Source: Klebsormidium nitens (lineage: Eukaryota; Streptophyta; Klebsormidiophyceae; Klebsormidiales; Klebsormidiaceae). Taken from it: a DNA stretch of 64,000 bases. Numbering within the stretch: the stretch's first letter is position 1; every line of letters starts with the position of its first letter. The stretch is taken from positions 62,001-126,000 of the forward strand of contig DF237023.1 of assembly GCA_000708835.1 (NCBI GenBank), in the 5' to 3' direction. Made by a program: the position numbers and the translations under genes. Of the stretch, positions 26,701 through 36,900 are shown piece after piece. The notes beneath the pieces were generated by a model that saw nothing but the letters and a program-made list of their open reading frames with translations, did not search any database and was not told the DNA's origin.

Positions 26701-27034
26701 AGTCACACCAAGTCAAATATGAGGCAAACAAGCTTTTCATTACTCCTCAACGACCAGCAATAAGTCAAAAACCGCTCGAAAGCTGAAGACTTCATGGAAG
26801 ATGACTAGCAGGTTAACACCAGCCCGCACCTGCTTTCTGCCCGCCCTCTGCAGGGTTTATGACGGTGTCAGTATCACTGGCTGCGGCTGGGACCTGCCGA
26901 CTTTGGTCACCCGCAACTGCGGCAGACTGAGTCACAGAGACGTCTAATCTGTGAGAGTCCCCACTTTCTAACGTTCTCAACCAGCCGGTTTCATAAACCC
27001 CAGGCCTCCCATGCTTAGAACCACCCGTCCCCAT
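20754..27034 (-). CDS. P4H: Prolyl 4-hydroxylase-like 2-oxoglutarate/Fe(II) dioxygenase with N-terminal extension
   Basis: Thirteen phase-compatible exons: 27034-26830, 26514-26450, 26181-26112, 25446-25338, 24802-24654, 24162-24025, 23606-23393, 23089-22924, 22527-22488, 22240-22192, 21687-21591, 21313-21250 and 20815-20754, giving 475 residues. The C-terminal ~230 residues are the P4H domain: KNFLSEMECEHLI, ENRTSW, the iron ligands in FKPHYDN (H-x-D), FLSDVDSGGETYFPKG, the distal His in SLHAG, and the 2OG-binding Lys region GEKWVASKW. The enzyme hydroxylates peptidyl proline, in plants mainly on wall glycoproteins in the secretory pathway. The first ~245 residues match nothing I recognise and show no clear signal peptide, so the start and exons 1-6 are less certain than the domain. 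The usual Cys-Pro after SLHAG is Ser-Arg here. Confidence 0.82.
25171..25210. repeat. 20-bp direct tandem repeat in P4H intron 4
   Basis: CTGACTAGGAATAGAGCCCC at 25171 is followed at once by an almost identical unit to 25210. It lies beside a phase-compatible acceptor at 25278 whose reading frame ends at a TAG inside this repeat. Confidence 0.8.
25905..26077 (+). repeat. Dispersed repeat, copy 2
   Basis: Opposite-orientation relative of 14641-14815. AAGCCCCGGGCACC near 25947 is shared, then a CGCACCC-rich core, and both copies end at GGCCCTTAA (here 26069-26077). The core CCCCCAAA followed by ACCCGTCCC also resembles the element at 39489-39597. It lies in P4H intron 3. Confidence 0.55.
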
Positions 27035-28526
27035 AGCTCTGTCAGCACGTCACCTTTTGGTTGTCATGACCGGAGATCAACACCGCAGCATTGAATCTGA
27101 AAACTAAGCAGATGACGGCGCAGTCTGTATTACATAAATTGCAGCTTGTGGCCCCTGAAGCTGCTCGACCATCGTTTGAGCTGCTCGTTGCAAAAACACA
27201 CCCTGCTTCCTTCTACGCAGAATCAGCGAGTCCTCATCTTAGCCGGTTTGCCCATCTATAAGTTATAACACCTTTCCCTCAAAAGTTTACTACCTCATAG
27301 AAGCTGGTGCTTGGGACAATCTAGTGAGCGGGCACCATGTTCTATGCTGCCCAGTGCTCCCCATTCTAGCCCCAGCTCGTGCTGGGCCCTGGCCATGCAC
27401 TCTGGTTGTTCGCTTGGCGTTGCCTGCTCCCGGCCAGATTGTTGACCACTGCCTTCCACGTGGAAGACAGAACGCCGCCTTTCCTCTGCAAAGCAAATGA
27501 CATTTGACCACGTGGAATGTCGACACCTGCGGATGCACATGCCACAGACTGCCCAAATGCATAGACAGAAAGCCGCTTGCAACTTGCTGCTTTCGAAATT
27601 GGGCAAAGCCAAACGAACCCGGCCCCGTGGCAGCGGATTCCGGCCCCTCAGGAGTCCGCTAGCGGCCGGAATCCGGGAGCGCGGGAAAGGGCTTGCCACG
27701 CTAGCCTAGCTTTGCAAGGCTGCCAGACAGGAGAGGTGGAGCTTTAATTTCTTGAGTTCAACTTCAAGGACCAGCGCCTGTTGCCAGTGCAAGCTTGGTC
27801 GATAGAAAGTCGAGCAAAGCTTGGTGGCACGGAGAGCAGGCTATTACTACAGCAGGCTCTTAAGCCGGCTGATTTGTGTGGAGTTCTCTACGCGGCTTTC
27901 TGCATAGCTACAGCCTGGACAAGGACTATGGGAAGTCCCGCTCGGGTCCTGCGAAGCTCTGTGTTCTTGTTGCATTGTTTGGCTCCTGAAGGTTGAGGAA
28001 TACGTTTTGTCCAGGTAAGGAAACTGGTTTACCAATTGGCATCAACTTGTACTGTTGCTTTTCGGTTGTGGCAGTCCCGTCCGCTGTGCAACAAATGCAA
28101 CGTCTTCAATGATGTTCTTCCATGATATAATTCATGGACAATCACGGACAGTCCATTTTCCCTTTTCTGCTTAGCCTCTTGCTGCAGTGGAATGTGACGG
28201 ACACACATTTCAGCGGTCTTCTGCATAGAAACAGGATGTGATTTTGTGGTTGTGCAGGCTGGCCCGGTCCCAGACTTGGAGCATCTATTAAGTTGGCTGG
28301 ATCTCCCTCTTTGTGTCATCTGCGTTGGGTACTCAGCCACTGAGCAGCAGTCACGTCCGCTTGTAAGCACTTTCAGACGCATATTAAAGCAGCCTATCTG
28401 CATTAAGGGCCGGATCTTAGGCACTCACCGCAGCACGTTCAACACCGCACCCGCTAGCAAAGGCCCACTCTGTGCATCTAGCCAGCTTTGCGCAATTGCA
28501 GCAATCGTGCTTCAATCTGCTCGGAC
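27035..28526. promoter_or_regulatory. Divergent intergenic region between P4H and CK2 beta
   Basis: About 1.5 kb between two start codons on opposite strands, so it should hold both promoters and 5' UTRs. A GC-rich minus-strand open stretch (27295-27699) could be a P4H 5' exon or UTR, but no splice to the P4H frame could be fixed. I could not assign core promoter elements. Confidence 0.4.
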
Positions 28527-31500
28527 ATGTACAAAGGGGAGGCACGCAGCGCTAAGCAGGACTCCGTGGGCCGGGAAGAGCTGGGGAAGAAGCGTGCGGA
28601 CGTGGACGGGGGGGAGAGGGCGGGGCCGTCCTCGCGGGGGAATGGTTCTCGGGACAGGGAGAGGTCTGCGGGAGGAACGGCAGGAGCCATGCGCAGGAGC
28701 AGCGCGACCGAAGCCCGGGCGGGCAACTTTGACAAGAGCACATACCCGGATGACGGTTAGTGGAGCGCTTCCTTTTTGTTGAGAAGCCGTTCTGCGGTGT
28801 ACAGAAGGAGGTGGCACTTGACGGCTGGCCAGTGGTTGCTTGTGGTTTACTTGCTCGGATGGCTGGTTTTGGCCAACACTGTCTTACAGTGGCAGTTTTA
28901 GGGGTTCCAAGCGGGAAATAAAGGGTGCACTCTGGTTTATGCAACCAATGGTCGTGCTCATGTGCAAGAGCCTTCGCTGCTGCTGCTACTAGGGGCTAAC
29001 TTCCGGGAGAGGTGGTGCTGGCATGTTACAAAAATAGCAATCGCTGCTGGCTGAGTCCTTCGAATTGGGCTTGAGTGTGCACACTTCAGAGATACTGCTC
29101 TGTTTTCTGCCCTAAGAAAGTATTCTTCACAACCCGGCTCTAGCCTGCACTAGCACCAAGATCTGCTGGGAGGTGTGATCTCGGGGTGGTGTAAGGATTT
29201 ACCTAGACATTCATTCTTGTGTGTAACCTCTGGTTAGAAGTCAGCGCACAGTGAAACTGCTGATGGATCAGGGCAAAGTCCATCGTGCTGTTGGTTGCCC
29301 CCCAATCATTCAGCAGCACTGGGCCGCCCTCAATCTGTTTAGGGTCGTAGAAGAGATGTTTTGCAAGGAGAGCTGCGCAGTCCAATAGCTCCCCGCTGGC
29401 TGTCTCAGGACGTTGAAATTGCAAGAGCGCCAAACAGGCCCTTTCGTAATCGGTGTTACTCTGGCTGTTCCCATGTCAGGACATCTTTCAAGGTCCCTCG
29501 AGTCATTCACTCTCAAATATGTGCATGGAAAGACCCTCACCAATGTAAAACCCAAACTGGAGCAACCGCTTTCCAACATTTTTTCTTCTGACCATCCATC
29601 GGCTTGGCACGCAAGAATCTCAACGGCATGAAATTTCACTGACCATCTTGGCTTTAAAGTTCAACTCAGCTTGAATGATGCTGAATCAACCTGGGCAGGG
29701 GAGTGCCTTTGAGATCCGACATATCTTTGCTCCCAAATAGGGTGGTAGTATTCGGTCTGTGCAGGGCCGACTTAGCTACCAACAGTGCAAGTGAGCAGGT
29801 CACTGGCTCTGATTGTGGGTGTGCATGATGGAAACAAAAACAACTGGACTTTGTCGCTTCATTTAAAGACAAACGATCATCCATTTTCTTAACAGGGGAG
29901 GAAGTAGCACGACAGCTTGTTCTGCGAGGTTTGCATCATCCCTCGTTTACCGCAGGGAAATCTTGAAACACCGAGCGTTCAATCTACAGCAGATCATTTC
30001 ATTGATTTTTGCGCAGGGGAGGATCCTGATTTGACAGCAATTGTGTGAGGAGAATCGTTTGCTTAAACTGGGTTTCCGCGGAGAAAATCGGATCCAATAT
30101 TATCTTTCGCATATTCCACTGTGCCGGGGAGGATTGGACACCAACAGCACGGGTGGAAGGATGAACCGTTGGCTTAAACTAGGTCCCATGGAAGGGATTG
30201 ACACGGATATCATTCCCCGCATGTTCCTCTGCACAGGGAAGGAATCTATTCCGACAGCACAAGAACCGTTTGCTTCGAAAACTAGGTTTGTACGAAAGAG
30301 ATTGAAACTGATATCATTTTCCGCATACTCCTCTGCGCAGGGGAAGATTCGGACACCGACAGCATGTGTGGAAGGAGAACCGTTTGCTCAACCCACATTC
30401 CTACGGAAGGGTTTGACACTGAAACACTCTTCCGCGCATGCCTCTGTGCAGGGGAAATTTCAGTTCAACAGCACATGTGAATGAAGCGTTTGCTTGCGTT
30501 CGGTTTCTATGAAAGAGATTGAAACTGATATCATCTTCCGCGTATTCCTCTGCGCAGGGGAGGATTCGGACACCGACAGCGAAGAGTCCGACGTGAGCGG
30601 GTCCGACGAGGAGGACACGTCGTGGATCGCGTGGTTCTGCAGCTTGAAGGGGAACGAGTTCTTCTGCGAGGTGGACGACGAGTACATCCAGGATGACTTT
30701 AACCTCAGCGGCCTGAGCAGTCAAGTGCCCTATTATGACTATGCTCTGGACCTCATCTTGGACGTCGAATCACCCAATGGTAGGTCGCCTTTCCGTGTCG
30801 CTTTCCCTTTGCTGTGGCCTAGCTTTTCTCAGGACGTCTGGGTTCGCTTGCAGACATACCGCTTGTGAACGTTTGTGAGTTATCGTTGTGAACATACAAG
30901 GACACCCGATTTCAAATCTAGTGAGGACGTAAAAGTACATCAAGCTTTCACTCGTGCCGAGCGGAACCAACCAACAGCTTTTAAAGAGGACTTTGCAGAA
31001 GCTATGACTATGTTAAGAAGAACAATCTCTTGTTGTTTCAATGCATTTGTGGGTCGCGGCTGAGGGGCTCTAGTCCGCTCTGGATACTGTTGCGGTATGT
31101 TTGAGCATTGGAGTATGTTTCAGGGCTTCTTGAGAACTCAAGCTGCTCCATTAATGTTCTGAAGAATGATTAGTTGGTCCTGATATTCTTGAGACGTGCA
31201 AGGCATCACGGGAACTGCAGCCTCGCAAGTCACCTCCAATTCCTCCTGTCAAGCTGGATAGAAACAGATTCGGAGCCCACATCTTGATTGCTATGCTCTT
31301 CAAAACGTGTATTTCGCAAATGCGGAAAGCACTTCTTTGACATGTTCGTGACGGCGACCCCACACACGGATCGTTCCTTGCGCTGACAGATGACATGCTA
31401 ACCGAGGAACAGCACGAGATGGTCGAGTCTGCGGCGGAGATGCTCTACGGGTTGATCCACGTCCGGTACATTCTCACGACGAGAGGGATGAGCGCCATGG

Positions 31501-33031
31501 TGAGGGCTCACGCAGTTTTCCCGTCTGCATCCGGGATCTGGTAAATGCTGGTCACGACAGCCGGCGTTTAGAAGCAGATCAGGATAAACGGTCCTCTTTT
31601 CTTTGTTCGCTTTCTGGTTCTGGATTGACAGTCTTCTCACTAGATATGATGCACGTTCGAGTCAGGACACACGACAAGCATTTAAGGGGTAATGAAAAGG
31701 GGTGGAAGACTTTCTCGAAGAGGAGCGTCCTCCCTAGAGCTGGGTCGTCTCTGTCCGGTCTTTTCCTTTCTATTAGCTCGCGCCGGCTCTGAGTCCGCTG
31801 ACATATCAGGTCGGCATGTCAGACGCGATCCGCTTGTAACAAAATTTGAGCGTTTGCTTTTTCAACCGCTGCATCGTGGAAAAGGTGCCCCTTCCTTTCC
31901 AGCTCAAGGGACACCAGGTCAATAAATCTCGTTCCTGGTTTATTGCTGCCACATTCAACGGACCCGTTCTGATATCAGACTGGCGCATTGGTCTTCCAAA
32001 GAGACACGGGCATGTAGCTTCTTGGTGTTGTCTTAGACGAAGATGCTCGCCCTTTCGGTACTTGGAACGAGGAAGACTTTCACCGTGTTGGTCGACTTGG
32101 AAATTTGCTCTGGCTTTTCCTCCCTTAACTTCGAGCTTTCAGGAGTACTTGGGCAGATTGGCCAAACGCCAAACGACACCGGGCTCTTGCTTGTGCACTG
32201 TTTGCAAGACGAGAATATGTTGCGTCTTAACGCAGCTGGAAAAGTACAAGAAGTTGACCTTGTTGGTCGAGTCTGCGGTCTGGTCTGCCAATCCTTCCCC
32301 GACGCACCCATTCTTAGGTCCACCTGCTTTCAGGGCAGATCGCAGGAGGTGGCCAAACGGATCCGGGCGTTCGCAATTTGTAGTCGTAGAGTGGAGAGAC
32401 ATTCTGATCATTTGATCTTTTCCTTATTAATATGTAAATCTTATCTTCTCTCTCGTATTGTATAAATCTGTTACTTATCTATCTTTATTGCAGCTGGAAA
32501 AGTACAAGAACGTTGACTTCGGGCGGTGTCCCCGGGTCTATTGCTCCGGGCAGCCGTGCCTCCCGATGGGCCAGTCCGACATCCCGCGAACGAGCACCGT
32601 CAAGATTTACTGCCCCAAATGCGAAGACATCTACTACCCGCGCTCGAAGTACCAAGGCAGTATCCTCGGAACCGTGCTTGGCTTGCCCTTTCCTGCTATG
32701 CTCTGTTTGCGTTTTGCGGTTGAGTTGCTACTTGTGTTTGACGCGTTTTGCGTGTGCTTGCTGCTCGCCGGTTTGATCTCGCTTGGGGCACCGAAGTTGA
32801 ACGAGAACTTATGTGGTTTTAAAAGCATCTTTCCAAGCCTTTGTTCTGCATCCGTTCTCAAGAAGCTGGTTTTCCTTGACGGAAAATGTGACAGACATCG
32901 ACGGGGCGTACTTCGGGACAACGTTTCCCCACCTGTTCCTGATGACTTACTCCTACATCAAACCTCCTAAGCCGACCCAGAGTTACGTGCCTAGAATATT
33001 CGGCTTCAAATTACACAGCAGCGCCAAATAG
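28527..33031 (+). CDS. CKB: Casein kinase II regulatory subunit beta
   Basis: Exons 28527-28755, 30558-30779, 31390-31499, 32494-32659 and 32895-33031 join to 287 residues, the length I recall for Arabidopsis CKB1. The protein starts MYKGEA. The N-terminus is Ser/Gly/Arg-rich and plant-like, followed by acidic [10 protein letters not shown] and then the conserved core: [32 protein letters not shown], and a zinc-binding set at Cys199, Cys204, Cys227 and Cys230, with the spacing (5, 23, 3) of human CK2 beta. The C-terminus has the FGFKLH motif. CK2 beta dimerises through the zinc finger and docks two catalytic alpha subunits to set substrate choice. An in-frame TTG-led extension upstream is ignored because MYKG matches the family start. 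Introns 1 and 3 contain junction copies. Confidence 0.97.
29884..30600 (+). repeat. Tandem array of exon 2 acceptor junctions in CK2 beta intron 1
   Basis: The real acceptor (GCGCAG ending 30557) and the first ~25 bases of exon 2 are preceded by six related units. Their junction points fall at 29895, 30016, 30126, 30236, 30340 and 30451, giving spacings of 121, 110, 110, 104, 111 and 106 bp to the real one. Repeated words include CCTCTGCGCAGGGGA, GAACCGTTTGCT and GAGATTGAAACTGATATCAT. All units but the third (GTGCCG) keep a usable AG. The copy at 30340 preserves the exon frame through GEDSDTDS and then runs to a stop. Confidence 0.92.
32229..32360 (+). repeat. Decayed copy of exon 4 start in CK2 beta intron 3
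   Basis: CGCAG followed by CTGGAAAAGTACAAGAA at 32236 duplicates the real exon 4 start at 32494, 258 bp downstream. Weaker matches follow (GTTGACCTT against GTTGACTTC). The acceptor AG is intact in the copy, but the downstream frame is lost, so it is a fossil exon. Confidence 0.85.
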
Positions 33032-33952
33032 GACGTACCTGGTGTTTAGTGGATTGTATTGAAAGATGGAACTTGTATCGTCTCGATCTCGTTGCCTACA
33101 CGACAAGGATTAGGTTTGGAGGTAAAGAGTGCACGTAAACAGCGCTTGTAAAGGTCTTGAAGGGCTGCCCGGTTCTCAACGCAAGCTGCGTTGGATAGTA
33201 CTGTCCACTGACTTACTGATCTTGATCTGCCACCACTGCCAATGCAGGGGGATCGTACGTGCATGCGTGTAGCATTGATGGCCACCATTATATGTTGCAG
33301 CAAAATCTCGGTAGTTCTCAAGTTGCTTCATGATGCTCCGGGAATTTGTGGCACGCAATGCGATGCGATCCTAAAAATGTGCACATGACTACACTGCGCA
33401 AGCATTGGTAGTCTAGGTGCCTGGCCTTTAGGCCAACATTATGTATACCTATAGACAATGACAATCGGGTACTGAGCATGCAATGCGATATTTCATATCC
33501 GTGCGATAAAACGCTCATGCATCATGTGCACTGAAGCTTGCATGGGACAAAATGCGCATATGGGCAGCGGCAGCCTGGCCTGCAGTGGGCGGTCATGTTG
33601 AGGTATGTGGCGCATGCAATTACAGCTTGGGCTAAGAGTCCTCGCAAAATTACATGTACTACAAAACCATTGGTTTTGGTAGCGTTTAGGAAACAATACT
33701 CACCAGCCTGAGCTTTGACAGGGATGGCACAATATCCAGCAGTTTGGTCAAGCACCTGACACTGTACATCAGACTTTCTCGGCCCAGATCTCTGCACTCA
33801 GTGTGCTTCGAGCAGATGACACTATCAAGCACCAGCTTCGATCCGCACCTCGTCATCGACGCACCTAGCACGTTCCACTTTGCCAGACTCACCGTCTGCC
33901 GCTCCGCCACAATCATCATTATTGGCCTCTGACATCACCTCTGACACAGTCA
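33032..33952. other. Intergenic region between convergent CK2 beta and TPLATE genes
   Basis: About 0.9 kb that must contain both 3' UTRs. I see no gene, repeat or structured element that I can support. Confidence 0.5.
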
Positions 33953-36900
33953 TTAATGCACCTGCTGCGCTCTCAGCACGTGCCACTCTTGCAGCACCGC
34001 CGTCTGCAGCGCCATCTGCTCTTCCGCCGCTCCGGTGGGCGCCCGGGGCCCCATCCCGGGCAGCAGGCTGTCGTCCTGTCGCGTCTTAATGGGCGGCAGG
34101 TTGAGGTGCACCGGCTGCATCGCCCGCTCTAGTTTCGCGCGCGCGTCCGCCTCCACTTCGCGCTCCGTCAGCAGCCGGACGGCGCCGTCCGTCAGGTCGT
34201 CGAACCAAAACTGCGCAAAAGTAAGTGTGGTTGTGAACCTTGGATGATTGGGAGAGCTTTTGGTTCGAAGTATCGCTGGAAGATAGCAAGATGTCTTTGC
34301 TGGCGCTGTAAAAGGGGAACCAGAAGCGCAGCAAGGAGCAGTTCGCTTCAAAGGCACTTGCATTTGTGTCGGATCCTCTGGCCAATTGCTATTGCAATCC
34401 AACGGAACGGAAAAGTAGACACGGGCGTTGAAGTGATCCTGACAGCGGCTGCATCTCCTAACCTTTCTCTGGTCTGTCAAACGCGTTGATGATAAAGCTG
34501 AACCAGTTCCTCGTAACACACTTGGACTGGGAGTTGATCAGACAGAGTCTAAAGACCACATACGCGTTCCACTGGGAGGTCCCGAATTATGAGACCACCC
34601 CCCTACCTGCGCTTCAGCCTTGATCTCCGCCACCACGTGTTCGCTGCTGGACCGGAACACGAACCGACATGACGCCACCGTGACGTCATCGCCGAAACCC
34701 CCGACGGTAGCTGGTTCGCTGTTCCCGAAGACGACCATCGCCAGAGTGTCGCCGAACCAGGTCCGGGCGAGGTAACACAACTGCAAGGAAGGAAGGAGGG
34801 GTGTCAATGATTGTGACTGCGTGTCTTGAACTCACGGCGACCTAAACGCCTCACGCGATTGCAACTTTGTTCCACTCTGCGAAGGATTACCAACTCTGAT
34901 ACAGATGTAGACACTGAAGTCATCCGGACGAAGCGGCCAGTGTATCCCAAGTCCTGTAGCTCAGCGACCCGGATCTCGTGTTTCTTGTGCTTAGGAAAAC
35001 CGTACAGTTTCTCATGATTTCAAACAGGAGATTTCGACAACCTCAAGATGTTATTTCCAAACTCCCAAAGAACCCTTCGAACTTTGTCGACCGTCAAAAT
35101 CCAAAATCACCACCATAACGCTGAGAAGCTATCCAACGCAATCCTCAGAACCCTACCAGTTCAAATTCACGCCACTCTATTCTGGACTACTGGAATATCG
35201 GCGCACCTGGAAGCCGTGCGTGGTCCAGATGACGTGGCTGCACACACACGCGAGCGGCTTCGCAGCGAACGGATTCCGGGGTTGTTCCAAGATTTTGGAG
35301 CGACACAAGTGCGGAGCACATGAAATAGGCTTTTCCCCAGGTTATTCAATCCCCTTGGCGGCTTGAATAAGCGGGTTGATTCAACTAAATACAAGCGTAA
35401 GAAACAGAAAGGATGGGTTTTGCAAACAGTACCCCACCTGGAAGCCCTGCGTAGTTCGAATGATGTGACTGCACACGCGCGCGAGCGGCTTCCCCGCCAG
35501 CGCCGCCAGGCCGGACATGAACGGCGGCAGCCCCGCGCCGGCCGCAGACGCGTCCTTGTCCGTGGGGTCGTATTCATACGCGCACGTGAAGTCGGCCATA
35601 GCGGGGAGGGTCGGCCATAGGCGGAAGAAGTCGACGGGGGCGCTTTCCATGGGGAGGAGCAATTCTGTGCAGAATGACGTCAGAGAATGAGTTTGGGTGA
35701 CGTCACTTAAAGATGCAAGAGAGGATTCCAGTGGACTCGTAATCATAAGCGTACGTAAAATCGGTCATAGCGGAGAGGGTCGGCCACAGGCGAAAGAAGT
35801 TGACGGGGGTTTTCTTGAGGACGGAGCAGCTCTGAGAGGGGAAGATTGTGCTTTGGTTGACGTCAGAGCATGAATATGGGAGAGATGACAATATAATGAG
35901 GGGGAGCAGTCCAGGCACATTGAAAACGAGGGACATCACACGCTGGCTCCGAATCAAATTAAAGTAGATACAAGCTCTCAATCGACGGGGACAAACCTTA
36001 GTCGAGAAAATCTAGAACAGGGGATGTTGCGCTCAGTTCTCTTCCTCAAGTCGCACTATCTCAAACGTCCAAGAAACAGGGCCCCTCTTCGAAAATGTTC
36101 ACATATTGACACTTGAACACTCTGCAACGTTGAAACTTCGAAACGTTTCGAAATCAAAACGCACCTGTGAGCGGCACTCGGTAGGGCTTGCACCGCAACA
36201 CGACGCACTCGCCCCGCCCAGGCGTTACTACCGCGTTCGCACTCCCGCGCCGGCTGCGGGGCAGAATGTCGCCATACTCGTTCAGGGGGGTCTCATCGAG
36301 AGCGGAGGCAGCAGGCGACTCGCCCCCCCCGGGGTAGTAGAGCAGCTGGACGTTCAGGGTGCACCGCTCGAACTTGGAAACGGTTACAGTGACGTCAGCT
36401 AAGACGGGGTCCTGCACAAATCAGGGGTGCGGAGTGTTACTGCAAACGTATGAGCAACACTCTTTCTTGAGCGGATCGCATGGATCGTCTGAAAACTGTT
36501 GACCGGGTCTGAGCCCGCAGAAGTAGGACAGGCAGTATAGGATGCAGAGCCTGCAAATCACTGAGACCTTACTGAGTGTCGAGACCGCTGCGTCATCCAA
36601 ATCGTCTCCAATCGCTCAACTCTTCATATTCGTCAGCGTTGTCCGACTTCGCCCACTAGAATCATCTCCGTAAAAAAACTACGTAACATCGATCCATGGG
36701 GCAAAGCATTCCCTCACTTCCTACTCCATGGGTGAACACTATCAGAACAACGGATGAGGAGCCTCGAAGCCTTGACTATTCAATGGACTACGCGAGCGAG
36801 TGATACTGAGAAGCAAAGAAGCAGGAGGGAGCTCCTGTCGAGAAAAGCTACCCACCTATGAAGCAGAAACTTTCAGCTGGCACGGCGCTTGCATCAGGTT

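Noticed and set aside
27295-27699. 134-codon minus-strand ORF upstream of P4H
   Set aside because: It could be a 5' exon, but no donor-acceptor pair joins it to the first P4H exon in phase with confidence.
29884-30557. CRISPR-like spaced repeats
   Set aside because: The units are diverged, have no constant repeat with unique spacers, and clearly derive from an exon-intron junction in a nuclear gene.
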